Part shown: positions 40,179 to 50,273 of the stretch, piece after piece
Layout of the letters: every line of letters starts with the position of its first letter
How positions within the stretch are numbered: the stretch's first letter is position 1
Assembly: GCF_002100145.1 (NCBI RefSeq)
Contig: NZ_JXQD01000025.1
Location: forward strand, 406,166-470,165
DNA length: 64,000 bases
Direction of reading: 5' to 3'
Source: Vibrio sp. qd031
GTDB lineage: Bacteria; Pseudomonadota; Gammaproteobacteria; Enterobacterales; Vibrionaceae
Position numbers and translations under genes: made by a program
Notes under the pieces: model-generated
What the model was told of the DNA's origin: nothing
The model's database searches: none
What the model saw: only the letters and a program-made list of their open reading frames with translations

Positions 40179-41957
40179 ATGCGTAGCCATTATTGTGGTC
40201 ACCTGAACAAGTCCCTAGCAGGACAAACAGTAGAGTTGTGCGGTTGGGTCAATCGTCGTCGTGATTTAGGCGGCTTAATCTTCATTGATATGCGAGATCG
40301 CGAAGGTATTGTTCAGGTTGTAGTGGATCCCGATATGACTGGCGCTTACGAATTGGCCAGTCAACTTCGTAACGAGTTCTGCATTAAGCTAACGGGTGAG
40401 GTTCGTGCCCGTCCAGATAGCCAGATCAATAAAGACATGGCAACAGGCGAAGTGGAAATTTTGGCAAGCGGCTTAGAAATCATCAACCGCAGCGAAGCAT
40501 TGCCACTGGATTTCAACCAAACCAACAGCGAAGAGCAGCGCCTAAAGTATCGTTATATCGATCTTCGTCGTCCTGAAATGAGCGATCGCATTAAGTTGCG
40601 CGCCAAAGCATCAAGCTTTGTACGCCGTTTCTTGGATGATAACGCGTTCCTAGACATCGAAACGCCAGTACTCACTAAAGCGACACCAGAAGGTGCACGT
40701 GACTACTTAGTACCAAGTCGTGTACACAAAGGCAGCTTCTACGCATTGCCACAGTCGCCTCAGTTGTTTAAGCAGCTGCTTATGATGTCTGGTTTTGATC
40801 GCTACTACCAAATCGTAAAATGCTTCCGTGATGAAGATTTACGTGCTGATCGTCAACCTGAATTTACTCAGATCGATATCGAAACGTCTTTCATGAGCGC
40901 CGACCAAGTTCGTGGTCTTACCGAGAAAATGATTCGTGAAATGTGGCAAGAGCTGCTCAACGTTGATCTAGGTGAGTTCCCTGTTATGCCATTTAGCGAA
41001 GCGATTCGCCGCTTTGGCTCAGACAAGCCTGATTTGCGTAACCCGCTTGAGCTTGTTGATGTTGCTGATCTCGTTAAAGATGTCGAGTTTAAAGTGTTTG
41101 CAGGACCAGCTAACGATGAGAAAGGCCGCGTTGCCGTTCTTCGCGTTCCAGGTGGTGCAAAACTGACTCGTAAGCAAATTGATGGATACGCAGAATTCGT
41201 CAACATCTACGGCGCTAAGGGCCTAGCTTGGATGAAGGTGAACGATCTGGACGCAGGTCTAGAAGGCATTCAATCACCTGTAGCTAAGTTCCTCAACGAA
41301 ACGGTCATTAACGGCATTTTGGAGCGCACTGGTGCTCAAACTGGCGATATCATTCTGTTTGGTGCCGATACTGCAAACGTCGTTGCTGAAGCAATGGGCG
41401 CACTTCGTCTTAAAGTCGGTAAAGATCTTGAGCTGACCGACGAGAGCAAATGGGCACCACTTTGGGTTGTGGACTTCCCAATGTTTGAAGAAGACGACGA
41501 AGGTAATCTTCACGCAATGCACCACCCATTTACCTCTCCATTGGGCGTAACGCCAGAAGAGCTGAAAGCAAACCCTGCCGCAGCAAATTCTAACGCCTAC
41601 GACATGGTATTGAACGGTTATGAAGTCGGTGGCGGCTCTGTTCGTATTCACAATGCTGAAATGCAAGCAACAGTATTTGATATTTTGGGCATTGAAGCGG
41701 ACGAGCAGCAGCAAAAATTTGGCTTCTTGTTGGATGCACTAAAATACGGCACACCACCTCACGCAGGTCTTGCGTTTGGTCTGGATCGTTTGGTGATGCT
41801 GCTGTGCGGTACGGACAACATCCGTGACGTGATCGCATTCCCTAAAACAACCGCTGCAGCCTGTCTGCTGACGGATGCGCCAAGTGTTGCTAACCCTGCA
41901 GCATTGGAAGAGCTAGCGATAGCGGTGACTGCTGCACAAAAGAAAGACGCAGAATAA
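40179..41957 (+). CDS. aspS: Aspartyl-tRNA synthetase
   Basis: Class II synthetase that charges tRNA-Asp. The 592-residue length is typical of the bacterial type with the GAD insertion. N-terminal OB-fold (residues 1-110, [20 protein letters not shown]), motif 2 ([20 protein letters not shown]), a GAD domain in the middle and motif 3 ([12 protein letters not shown]). Codon usage indicates high expression. It ends with a good terminator. Confidence 0.97.
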   Translation: MRSHYCGHLNKSLAGQTVELCGWVNRRRDLGGLIFIDMRDREGIVQVVVDPDMTGAYELASQLRNEFCIKLTGEVRARPDSQINKDMATGEVEILASGLEIINRSEALPLDFNQTNSEEQRLKYRYIDLRRPEMSDRIKLRAKASSFVRRFLDDNAFLDIETPVLTKATPEGARDYLVPSRVHKGSFYALPQSPQLFKQLLMMSGFDRYYQIVKCFRDEDLRADRQPEFTQIDIETSFMSADQVRGLTEKMIREMWQELLNVDLGEFPVMPFSEAIRRFGSDKPDLRNPLELVDVADLVKDVEFKVFAGPANDEKGRVAVLRVPGGAKLTRKQIDGYAEFVNIYGAKGLAWMKVNDLDAGLEGIQSPVAKFLNETVINGILERTGAQTGDIILFGADTANVVAEAMGALRLKVGKDLELTDESKWAPLWVVDFPMFEEDDEGNLHAMHHPFTSPLGVTPEELKANPAAANSNAYDMVLNGYEVGGGSVRIHNAEMQATVFDILGIEADEQQQKFGFLLDALKYGTPPHAGLAFGLDRLVMLLCGTDNIRDVIAFPKTTAAACLLTDAPSVANPAALEELAIAVTAAQKKDAE

Positions 41958-41979
41958 GCGCTCGTTAACGCAACCAACA

Positions 41980-42010
41980 AAAACTCCCGCATTGACGGGA
42001 GTTTTTTGTT
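41980..42010 (+). terminator. aspS terminator
   Basis: A 10-bp stem (AAAACTCCCG at 41980-41989 and its complement at 41996-42005) with a 6-base loop and a T run. Confidence 0.88.
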
Positions 42011-42047
42011 TTAATTGAGTGAACAACCCTTAGAGTGACCCAACGTA

Positions 42048-42569
42048 GTGAGTATTATTTTAGGCATTGATCCCGGCTCTCGTATTACCGGATATGGTGT
42101 CATTAGGCAGCAAGGCAGACATCTGCACTACTTAGGCAGTGGTTGTATTCGAATGTCAGAAAAAGAGCTCCCTGGACGGCTTAAGCAAATCTATGCAGGC
42201 GTGAGTGAAATTATTACGCAGTTTCAGCCGGAGGTGTTCGCTATTGAGCAAGTGTTTATGTCGCGAAACGCCGATTCGGCGCTTAAGCTTGGCCAAGCAC
42301 GAGGCAGTGCCATTGTGGCGGCCGTGAATGCTGACTTACCTGTGTATGAATACGCTGCACGACTGATAAAGCAAGCGGTTGTCGGAACGGGAGCTGCAGA
42401 CAAAACGCAGGTTCAACACATGGTACAACAGATGCTAAAACTGCCCGCAAAACCGCAGGCCGACGCTGCCGACGCCCTCGGCGTCGCAATTTGTCATGCC
42501 AATACCAATAAAACGCTGGTGGCGCTTGCAGGACAAGCGAGTAGCGCCAGAAAAGGGCGCTATCGTTGA
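42048..42569 (+). CDS. ruvC: Holliday junction resolvase RuvC
   Basis: RuvC cuts Holliday junctions after RuvAB branch migration. The 173-residue protein has the catalytic acidic residues in [14 protein letters not shown] (Asp8), FAIEQVF (Glu) and [14 protein letters not shown] (two Asp). The start is GTG. In other vibrios ruvA and ruvB follow directly; here a 4-kb cassette separates them. Confidence 0.95.
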   Translation: MSIILGIDPGSRITGYGVIRQQGRHLHYLGSGCIRMSEKELPGRLKQIYAGVSEIITQFQPEVFAIEQVFMSRNADSALKLGQARGSAIVAAVNADLPVYEYAARLIKQAVVGTGAADKTQVQHMVQQMLKLPAKPQADAADALGVAICHANTNKTLVALAGQASSARKGRYR

Positions 42570-42602
42570 TAGCCCCCTTGGTTTTTTGACAAAGAAAACC
42601 GG

Positions 42603-44039
42603 TTACTTTGTTTGTGTAACGGGGGCGAGTTCATCCAGCTTGTTAGGCATAGCGCCCGTTAACACTTCTTCTTCATTATAACGACGCATCAATATCACCC
42701 CAATAAACGCAAGCAAACCCGCCAAAACAGCACTTGCAGTCACACCAAAAGTCGTTGGTTGGGCACTTTGGGCAAAGTTTGAATGTGAACCCAAAATAAT
42801 AATCGATGGAAACACCAAAGCGGTCAGTGACGTTGCGGCCTTAAACGCAAACATATTTGCCCCATAAAATAACGCCTCTCGCTTAAAGCCGGTTTCTCGA
42901 CTGTCAGCAATCGCCAAATCAGCCACAATAACATTGGGAATAATACCGAGTATCGCAAGCGGGAAGGCAAACAACACAATGATTCCCCAGCCCAATAACT
43001 CCGGATTAGGTGCAATGCCACTAAAGGAGAACGCAATAAGTAATATGCCTTGGCCACCAAGCGCTAATTGGAATAGATGCTTTTTGCTCATGCGGCGACT
43101 CAGAAGCACTACCACTGGGTACAATACAAAGCTTAAGCCAAACAGGCTCATCATCATTAAAGAGACTTTTTCTTCGGGCAATCCCATCAGCATCGTAATG
43201 TAATATATGGCGCCCACTTCTAAAAAGAATCGAGACATAAACGCTAGACCATTCGATACCGTGAATGTCGAAAAGTGACGATTGGCAAACGCAGACTTTA
43301 GCGAAGCAAACGCCCCCATATGGTGTTGTGTGGTTGCTGAGCTCTCATCAACCTGGCAGTCGCGCTGTTCGTTAATCACCAGAATGGGAATTAACATGCC
43401 AATCAGTCCAAGGGCGCCAAATAGACACACCGAGATTTGAATGGCTTCCAACGGCGTGTATCCGATATTTTGTAATGCACCTTTTATCACCCAAATGAGC
43501 TGACCAAACGCAAACCCAAGCGCCCAGGTCACCGAGCAGAAGGTTGAAATAAGCACTCGTTCGTCATTGGTTTTTCCAAGCTCTGGGATCAGTGACATGT
43601 AGGGCACGGTATACATGGTTAGACTTAGCGTCACAACAATGCAGCACGCAATTAGCCACACCACATTTATGGCGCTCACACCTAGGGTCGGTGGGAAAAA
43701 TATTAACGCCGCGGCAACAGCGGTAGGAATAAAACTGTACAACATAAATGAGCGACGACGGCCAAGCTTGCTTTGGCTCTTGTCACTTAAATTGGCAATA
43801 ATCGGGTCAGAGACTGCATCGACAACACGATTCAGTGCATACACAAGCCCAACAATTGTCGCGCCAAATATTATCGGTGAACGAGTAATAAACTCGGGCA
43901 GTTCAGCACTGCCTTCTATAATGGGCGGGTAATAGAAGTAGGTGATCAAAATGGTGTAGGAGAAAGTGGCGATGCACCAACCAAAATTACCCATCGCGAA
44001 CGCGGCTATTTTCCATTTGGATAAGGAGTGAGTATCCAT
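42603..44039 (-). CDS. GPH-family (MelB-like) sugar:cation symporter
   Basis: A 478-residue inner-membrane transporter with about 12 membrane segments and the signatures of the glycoside-pentoside-hexuronide family: ALNRVVDAVSDPIIANLSDKS near residues 60-85 and the loop KSQSKLGRRRSFMLYS. Such carriers take up sugars or glycosides with Na+ or H+; the substrate here is unknown, and some members carry other solutes. It is downstream of the outer-membrane channel gene on the same strand (68 bases apart), suggesting a paired uptake route across both membranes. Confidence 0.85.
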   Translation of the reverse strand: MDTHSLSKWKIAAFAMGNFGWCIATFSYTILITYFYYPPIIEGSAELPEFITRSPIIFGATIVGLVYALNRVVDAVSDPIIANLSDKSQSKLGRRRSFMLYSFIPTAVAAALIFFPPTLGVSAINVVWLIACCIVVTLSLTMYTVPYMSLIPELGKTNDERVLISTFCSVTWALGFAFGQLIWVIKGALQNIGYTPLEAIQISVCLFGALGLIGMLIPILVINEQRDCQVDESSATTQHHMGAFASLKSAFANRHFSTFTVSNGLAFMSRFFLEVGAIYYITMLMGLPEEKVSLMMMSLFGLSFVLYPVVVLLSRRMSKKHLFQLALGGQGILLIAFSFSGIAPNPELLGWGIIVLFAFPLAILGIIPNVIVADLAIADSRETGFKREALFYGANMFAFKAATSLTALVFPSIIILGSHSNFAQSAQPTTFGVTASAVLAGLLAFIGVILMRRYNEEEVLTGAMPNKLDELAPVTQTK

Positions 44040-44107
44040 AAACGTCTCTTTAATTTTGGAAAAACAGAACGAAAAGAGGGCAATGATGCCCTCAAGTCTG
44101 TGAAAAA

Positions 44108-45619
44108 CTAGAACAGATTGGTTAAATCGCCGTTGTATTCAACAAAGAGGCCAAACCCAAACGCATTGAAGTTGGTATCTTTGCCAATCTTAAGCACATA
44201 ACTCATACCGTCTCCTTGGTAGCCACTGTCGGTGTACATGAAATCGATATTGTACTCAGTGTAGTCTTCGTTAGGGGATAAGACTCTGTCCATGAGTGCA
44301 AGCTCATTTAAATCCGTTCCATTGGCGTTCGCAACGACCCCTTGTACGCGCCAACCAGGCATGCCAAAGGCTTCGAAGTTGTAGCCACCGACAAGAAAGT
44401 AAGTGCGCTGCCCTGGAAGATCGAAGCGGTTAAGAATGGCCATATCGCCCCAAACCGCGGTGCCACCGCCGGCTTTTTCGCTGCCCTGAGTTTCAAATCC
44501 TGCGAACTTTTGGTCGCCTATTTGTGTCATGCCCAATAGAAAGTCGAGCCCGCCGTGCTGTAGGCCAGCAGCGACTTCCCACACATCGGTTTTGTGCTCG
44601 CTATTTACGCCTTTACCCTGTTCGTAGCCGACTTTACCCATGTATTTAATGAAATGGTCTTTGTCGTACTCGCTGTCGCCAATGCCAAATAGCGAGTAAG
44701 GGATCCCAGAATAGACTTCGATAATACCGTTACTGAGGTAGTCTTCAGCGTAAGAAAATGATGCGCTGCTGGTGAAGTAGTCGGTCTCAGTATGAAAGCC
44801 GACATTGATGATCGCGTCGTAACTGCCGTTGAGATAGGTGTTGAGGCCATTTGCACTGTAATTTGGGTCTAGATCGTCTTTAAAATTGATGGTCTGTTCA
44901 TTGTATTCACTGGAAAAACCCGTGTAGTAGCTCGCCCATGGCTGTATGAAACCACCCCACAATGGATAGTCACCTTGTAGCGACAGCCCTTCATAGACTT
45001 GGTGCAATGCGTAGTAGATGGTATCGGGTCTATGGAGGAGGTTATAGATGGTCGGCGTCATGCGGCCTACTACCAGTTGCGTGTTGCTCTTATCATCGCC
45101 AACTCGCAGACGCGCGTTAGCATTACCCAGTTTACCGACATAGCTGGCATCTGAATCTGGACGATAGAAGTAGGGGTTGTCCATGGAGAGAGTATCGGTT
45201 GCTAAACCCATACCTGGAATCTCCGCAGAGTAGGTAGAGCTAAACTGCCCTGATTGGTCGAATATTGCCGCGCCTTGGTACTCGACTTCGACAGCAAACA
45301 CATTCGCCAGCCAGCCCGAATGCCAGTTAAGCCACGCAGCTGTGCCAAAGTCGTTGATGCTCATGTCGTTGACCAGATCCGCTTGCATTTGCATGGCTAA
45401 CATAGAGGGGTCTGGGATCATCGCCGCGAGTTCAGGCTTTAATGCCACCACTTCACCGAGAGAAACGGGAATTTGACTTTTTGCCCCTTCGCCTTCGATA
45501 TCGTAGTAATTCACACGCCATTTAAGATCGAGCGTTGAGTCGGTGAAAAATGGCGATGCTTGTGCACTTGCAGCGATGGCAAAGCCAACAGTTAGCGCGA
45601 GAGTAGACAGTTTATTCAT
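44108..45619 (-). CDS. OprD-like outer-membrane channel
   Basis: A 503-residue exported protein: signal peptide (MNKLSTLALTVGFAIAASAQA), then SPFFTDSTLDLKWRVNYY, which resembles the start of OprD-type barrels, alternating strands throughout, and a C-terminal phenylalanine. OprD channels admit small carboxylic acids, amino acids or sugars. With the inner-membrane GPH symporter downstream and a divergent TetR gene, it forms an uptake cassette. The family placement is moderate. Confidence 0.65.
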   Translation of the reverse strand: MNKLSTLALTVGFAIAASAQASPFFTDSTLDLKWRVNYYDIEGEGAKSQIPVSLGEVVALKPELAAMIPDPSMLAMQMQADLVNDMSINDFGTAAWLNWHSGWLANVFAVEVEYQGAAIFDQSGQFSSTYSAEIPGMGLATDTLSMDNPYFYRPDSDASYVGKLGNANARLRVGDDKSNTQLVVGRMTPTIYNLLHRPDTIYYALHQVYEGLSLQGDYPLWGGFIQPWASYYTGFSSEYNEQTINFKDDLDPNYSANGLNTYLNGSYDAIINVGFHTETDYFTSSASFSYAEDYLSNGIIEVYSGIPYSLFGIGDSEYDKDHFIKYMGKVGYEQGKGVNSEHKTDVWEVAAGLQHGGLDFLLGMTQIGDQKFAGFETQGSEKAGGGTAVWGDMAILNRFDLPGQRTYFLVGGYNFEAFGMPGWRVQGVVANANGTDLNELALMDRVLSPNEDYTEYNIDFMYTDSGYQGDGMSYVLKIGKDTNFNAFGFGLFVEYNGDLTNLF

Positions 45620-45723
45620 AGAATTATTCCTTCAACTACATTCTAAAGTTCCACGAAAACCTGATGGGCATGGCTTTTAAATAAGCTCTTTTTTGCCATA
45701 ACAAAATGTGAATCAGATTTATG

Positions 45724-45743
45724 TTTAGAGTGTGCACTCTAAA
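45724..45743. promoter_or_regulatory. Palindromic operator between the channel gene and TetR gene
   Basis: TTTAGAGTGTGCACTCTAAA is a perfect 9-2-9 inverted repeat located about 105 bases upstream of the channel gene and 170 upstream of the TetR gene. Size and symmetry fit a TetR-family dimer site. It is the only such palindrome seen in this 296-base divergent region. Binding by the neighbouring regulator is inferred. Confidence 0.68.
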
Positions 45744-45915
45744 ATGTAACGATTCAAACCTAAATATGAATTCTATTCATGTTTTATGCTGTGGGTCACT
45801 TTTTGATAAATTACCGGTACGTAAACAGTGAAACACAGAAGGTTTCATGCCAGAGTGATGAAGTATGTCTCGCAGTGCATTGTGGGAAACTCGTCAACGT
45901 TGAGGAACATCTAAC

Positions 45916-46551
45916 ATGACTAAGCTAGAAGTGGCGCCAACCAATCGCCGCAGACCCACGCAGCAACGAAGCCGTGAAAAAGTTGAAAATATTTTGAGCT
46001 CAGTAAAGGTTCTGATTGCGCAAGATGGGGTTGTTAATCTAAAAATTAACGATATAGCCGCGCATGCAGGAGTATCACCAAGCTCCATCTACCAGTATTT
46101 TTCGGATAAAGAAACCATCATTCAAGCCTTAGCGCTGGACTACATGGATCAAATTCGAGCGTTGCTAAACCACAATATGAGTAAGCTGCAAGCTCACACC
46201 GATGTCATGGAAGTGATTGGTAGTGCGTTCTACGATATCTATGAACTGCACCTTAATGAATTGGCGCTGCAACGAATTTGGTTCGAGTCCAATGATCCTA
46301 AGCTAAACTTAATGGCGCTAGAAGATACCCAGCGAAATACCGACATTATTGTACAAACCATAACGCCATGGGTATCACCGGATAAACTTGCAAAGCTAAG
46401 CGAATTTGTGATGTTGGTGAATACTCAGTTTGCTGCAACCATGCGTTTGAATATTCTGTCGCAACATCAATATGGGACCGACTTTATCGACATGCACCTA
46501 AAAATGATCGATGCCAGCATTGAACAATACTTAGGCAGTAAGTCACTTTAA
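45916..46551 (+). CDS. TetR-family transcriptional regulator
   Basis: A 211-residue repressor-type protein: N-terminal TetR helix-turn-helix (LKINDIAAHAGVSPSSIYQYFSD) near residues 45-67 and a ligand-binding helical domain. It is divergent from the channel-symporter pair and presumably controls them through the palindrome at 45724. The ligand is unknown. It is followed by a hairpin before ruvA. Confidence 0.9.
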   Translation: MTKLEVAPTNRRRPTQQRSREKVENILSSVKVLIAQDGVVNLKINDIAAHAGVSPSSIYQYFSDKETIIQALALDYMDQIRALLNHNMSKLQAHTDVMEVIGSAFYDIYELHLNELALQRIWFESNDPKLNLMALEDTQRNTDIIVQTITPWVSPDKLAKLSEFVMLVNTQFAATMRLNILSQHQYGTDFIDMHLKMIDASIEQYLGSKSL

Positions 46552-46568
46552 CCTCAAAATGTGCGTGA

Positions 46569-46597
46569 AGAACTGGATAAACATCCAGTTCTCAATT
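46569..46597 (+). terminator. Hairpin after the TetR gene
   Basis: GAACTGGAT (46570-46578) pairs with ATCCAGTTC (46583-46591) around a 4-base loop, followed by a moderately T-rich stretch. A probable terminator that shields ruvA from the TetR gene. Confidence 0.7.
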
Positions 46598-46636
46598 ATT
46601 CTAGCCTACTCATTCTTTAGGTTAGGATAGATAAGC

Positions 46637-47251
46637 GTGATTGGACGACTTCGCGGCATTTTAGTCGAAAAACAACCCCCAGAACTTCTCATCGAAGTGA
46701 ACGGCATTGGCTATGAAGTGCAAATGCCGATGAGCTGCTTCTATGAGCTGCCAGAACTCGGAGAAGAAGCCATCATCTATACTCATTTTGTGGTTCGAGA
46801 AGACGCACAGTTGCTGTATGGTTTTAATAGCGTGAAAGAGCGTGCGTTGTTCCGCGAAGTGATTAAAGCTAATGGAGTTGGGCCAAAGCTTGGATTGGGT
46901 ATTTTGTCAGGCATGACCGCCAGTCAATTTGTGGCTTGTGTTGAGCGCGAAGATATTTCTACATTGGTTAAACTGCCGGGAGTGGGTAAGAAAACCGCCG
47001 AACGCTTGGTGGTTGAAATGAAAGATCGCCTTAAAGGGTGGGGAGCAGGGGACTTATTCACGCCTGCGACCGATGCCGCGCCAATTGAATCCGCGTCAAG
47101 CAATAAAGTAAGCGCCGACGATGAAGCGGTGAGCGCATTGCTCGCGCTAGGCTACAAGCCTGTGCAGGCATCCAAAGTCATATCGCAAGTGGCCAAACCG
47201 GGTATGAGCAGCGAGCAGCTGATTCGCGAAGCCTTAAAATCGATGGTGTAA
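46637..47251 (+). CDS. ruvA: Holliday junction DNA-binding protein RuvA
   Basis: RuvA binds four-way junctions and loads the RuvB motor. The 204-residue protein has an OB domain ([20 protein letters not shown]), two helix-hairpin-helix motifs ([12 protein letters not shown] and [12 protein letters not shown]) and a C-terminal three-helix domain that contacts RuvB. The start is GTG. It is 3 bases from ruvB. Unlike in most vibrios it is not adjacent to ruvC. Confidence 0.96.
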   Translation: MIGRLRGILVEKQPPELLIEVNGIGYEVQMPMSCFYELPELGEEAIIYTHFVVREDAQLLYGFNSVKERALFREVIKANGVGPKLGLGILSGMTASQFVACVEREDISTLVKLPGVGKKTAERLVVEMKDRLKGWGAGDLFTPATDAAPIESASSNKVSADDEAVSALLALGYKPVQASKVISQVAKPGMSSEQLIREALKSMV

Positions 47252-47254
47252 ATA

Positions 47255-48265
47255 ATGATAGAAGCCGACCGACTGATTGCCCCAGATAACCCATCATTTA
47301 AAGATGAAGAGGTGATCGATCGCGCGATACGACCGAAAAACCTGTCAGACTACCAAGGCCAAGATCATGTTCGCGGTCAGATGGAAATTTTTATTAAAGC
47401 CGCGCAGATGCGTGGTGAGGCGTTGGATCACCTGCTGATTTTCGGCCCTCCGGGTTTGGGTAAAACCACTTTGGCCAATATTGTCGCAAATGAAATGGGT
47501 GTGAGTATTCGCACCACTTCAGGACCAGTATTAGAAAAAGCCGGAGATCTGGCCGCTCTACTGACCAACCTCGAAGAGAATGATGTGTTGTTCATCGACG
47601 AAATTCATCGGCTTAGCCCTATGGTCGAAGAGGTCTTGTATCCTGCAATGGAAGACTACCAACTCGATATTATGATTGGCGAAGGTCCTGCCGCGCGTTC
47701 GATAAAAATAGACTTGCCTCCTTTTACGCTTATTGGGGCGACAACTCGAGCAGGCTCGTTAACCTCACCACTAAGAGATCGTTTTGGTATAACCCAGCGA
47801 CTTGAGTACTACAAAACCGCAGATTTGCAAAATATCGTCCAGCGCAGCGCCGACTGTTTAGGGCTCGCTCTTGAAGGTGAAGGTGCACTCGAGATTGCAC
47901 GCCGTGCACGTGGGACCCCTCGTATTGCAAACCGACTATTAAGGCGTGTACGAGACTACGCAGAAGTCAAAACAGACGGTAATATCTGTGTCGATGTCGC
48001 CGATAGTGCGCTCAATATGCTGGATGTCGATACACAAGGGTTTGACTATATGGACCGCAAAATGATGCTTGCCATCATAGAGAAGTTCATGGGTGGCCCC
48101 GTTGGATTAGACAACCTTGCGGCAGCCATTGGTGAGGAGCGCGAAACTATCGAAGATGTGTTAGAACCATACCTCATACAACAAGGATTTTTGCAGCGGA
48201 CCCCCAGAGGCCGTATTGCTACCCCAAGAGCATATCAGCATTTCGGGTTCGATATCCCAGACTAA
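47255..48265 (+). CDS. ruvB: Holliday junction branch migration ATPase RuvB
   Basis: The hexameric AAA+ motor of branch migration. 336 residues, Walker [10 protein letters not shown] near residues 63-71, Walker B LFIDEIHR, sensor 1 GATTRAG, arginine finger in RDRFG, and the C-terminal winged helix ([17 protein letters not shown]). Follows ruvA directly. Confidence 0.97.
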   Translation: MIEADRLIAPDNPSFKDEEVIDRAIRPKNLSDYQGQDHVRGQMEIFIKAAQMRGEALDHLLIFGPPGLGKTTLANIVANEMGVSIRTTSGPVLEKAGDLAALLTNLEENDVLFIDEIHRLSPMVEEVLYPAMEDYQLDIMIGEGPAARSIKIDLPPFTLIGATTRAGSLTSPLRDRFGITQRLEYYKTADLQNIVQRSADCLGLALEGEGALEIARRARGTPRIANRLLRRVRDYAEVKTDGNICVDVADSALNMLDVDTQGFDYMDRKMMLAIIEKFMGGPVGLDNLAAAIGEERETIEDVLEPYLIQQGFLQRTPRGRIATPRAYQHFGFDIPD

Positions 48266-48678
48266 TATGTTTAACCGCTGATTCAATCAGCAGTAGAGCA
48301 TTTCTTAAACTAGTTTTGCTCCATGAGCCAGTACACGGTTAATTGATACAATTAGCTGTGTACCGCGTTTGCCAATCGTCACTTAAACGGCGCAAAATTT
48401 GCCCACGTTCTCTCTAAACTTCCTCAATATATTGATTGAAATCATTTGCGGTTAAAATTTCCACAGTCGTTGTAATTCAAATTGATTTGAATCAATGCAA
48501 AAATATTTGAAGAAACAAATTGAATCGATTTGAAAATCCTATAATATTGTTTTCAGCTATGATTACGGTGTAAAACACCCATTTTTTACTGGCCAAAGTC
48601 AATTTTACAATATTTTTAACTATTGATAACAGTTAATTTACAGTTGTTGACTGCGGACGGTGCCTGCAAGGAGCTTTT
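48266..48678 (+). promoter_or_regulatory. cyd promoter region with FNR-type sites
   Basis: 413 bases between ruvB and cydA. TTGATTTGAATCAA (48482-48495) is a perfect FNR consensus (TTGAT-N4-ATCAA) and TTGATTGAAATCAT (48432-48445) has one mismatch. Several TTAA-rich tracts downstream (for example near 48600-48640) could hold ArcA sites. This agrees with the oxygen control of cydAB known in enterics. No RNA gene was seen. Confidence 0.7.
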
Positions 48679-50262
48679 ATGATCGATGTAGTGGAGTTAT
48701 CGCGGTTTCAGTTTGCGCTGACTGCGATGTATCACTTTCTTTTCGTCCCTCTCACTTTAGGATTGGCATTTCTACTTGCCATTATGGAGTCGGTCTATGT
48801 AATGACCGGTAAAGAGATTTACAAGGACATGACTAAGTTTTGGGGTAAGTTATTTGGTATTAACTTTGCTCTAGGCGTAGCCACTGGCCTAACTATGGAG
48901 TTCCAGTTTGGTACAAACTGGTCTTACTATTCCCACTACGTCGGTGACATCTTTGGTGCACCGCTCGCCATTGAAGCATTGGTTGCTTTCTTTTTAGAAT
49001 CTACTTTTGTTGGCTTGTTCTTCTTTGGTTGGGATCGCCTCTCTAAACGCCAGCACTTGGCAGTAACGTGGTTGGTGGCGTTAGGTTCAAACTTCTCTGC
49101 ATTGTGGATCTTGGTTGCAAATGGCTGGATGCAAAACCCAGTAGGCGCCGAATTTAACTTTGAAACCATGCGTATGGAAATGGTGAGCTTTGCTGAGGTA
49201 GTAATGAACCCAGTCGCTCAAGTTAAGTTTGTCCATACTGTTGCTTCGGGTTACACCACAGGGGCGATGTTCGTTCTTGGTATCAGTTCGTACTACCTAT
49301 TGAAAGGCCGTGATGTCGCGTTTGCACGTCGCTCTTTTGCTATTGCAGCATCATTTGGTATGGCCGCAATATTGTCGGTTATCGTACTTGGCGACGAGTC
49401 TGGATATGAGTTGGGTGACGTACAAAAAGTGAAGCTCGCGGCTATAGAAGCCGAATGGCACACCGAGACTGCGCCTGCACCTTTTACCGTGTTTGGTATT
49501 CCTAATCAAGAAACCATGCATACCGATTACGCGGTAAAAATTCCTTATGTGATGGGCATTATTGCTACACGTTCATTAGATAAGGAAGTCACGGGCCTTC
49601 GCGATCTTCGTGAAGAGCACGTTGATCGTATCCGTCAGGGAATGGTTGCTTACCAATTACTTGAGACGCTTCGAGCAGGTGATGCTGATGAACAGCTGCG
49701 CGCCGATTTTGATGAAGTAAAAGAAGACCTCGGTTACGGCCTACTTCTTAAGCGCTATACCGACAATGTAGTCGATGCGACAGAAGAGCAGATCCAAGCT
49801 GCTGCTGATGACTCTATTCCAACAGTGTGGCCACTATTTTGGTCATTCCGCTTGATGGTTGGCTGTGGCTTCGTGATGCTGTTTGTATTTGGTATGGCGT
49901 TTGTTCAAACCTGTCGTCAACGCATCGAGCAGAAACCATGGCTGCTTAAAGCGGCGATGTATAGCATTCCACTACCTTGGATTGCGATTGAAGCCGGTTG
50001 GTTTGTTGCAGAATATGGTCGACAGCCTTGGGCCGTTGGTGAGATTTTACCTGTTGACGTTGCCGCATCTGCGCTTACCCCAGGTCAGCTTTGGAGCTCG
50101 CTGGGTGTGATCATCGCTTTCTATACGGTGCTTTTGATTGCAGAAGTGTACCTGATGCTCAAATTCGCACGCAAAGGGCCTAGCTCTTTAAAAACTGGGC
50201 GTTATCACTTCGAGCAGGAAGGTAATGCAGAAACTAACATCGACAAAGCCGTAGAAGCGTAA
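48679..50262 (+). CDS. cydA: Cytochrome bd ubiquinol oxidase subunit I
   Basis: The haem-bearing subunit of cytochrome bd, the high-affinity quinol oxidase used at low oxygen. 527 residues with about nine membrane helices. His19 (MYHF) fits the haem b595 ligand, the Q-loop (roughly residues 250-330) is present, and [12 protein letters not shown] is the family signature. A good ribosome-binding site (AAGGAG) precedes the ATG. cydB follows after 11 bases. Confidence 0.96.
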   Translation: MIDVVELSRFQFALTAMYHFLFVPLTLGLAFLLAIMESVYVMTGKEIYKDMTKFWGKLFGINFALGVATGLTMEFQFGTNWSYYSHYVGDIFGAPLAIEALVAFFLESTFVGLFFFGWDRLSKRQHLAVTWLVALGSNFSALWILVANGWMQNPVGAEFNFETMRMEMVSFAEVVMNPVAQVKFVHTVASGYTTGAMFVLGISSYYLLKGRDVAFARRSFAIAASFGMAAILSVIVLGDESGYELGDVQKVKLAAIEAEWHTETAPAPFTVFGIPNQETMHTDYAVKIPYVMGIIATRSLDKEVTGLRDLREEHVDRIRQGMVAYQLLETLRAGDADEQLRADFDEVKEDLGYGLLLKRYTDNVVDATEEQIQAAADDSIPTVWPLFWSFRLMVGCGFVMLFVFGMAFVQTCRQRIEQKPWLLKAAMYSIPLPWIAIEAGWFVAEYGRQPWAVGEILPVDVAASALTPGQLWSSLGVIIAFYTVLLIAEVYLMLKFARKGPSSLKTGRYHFEQEGNAETNIDKAVEA

Positions 50263-50273
50263 GGGAGTACGAT

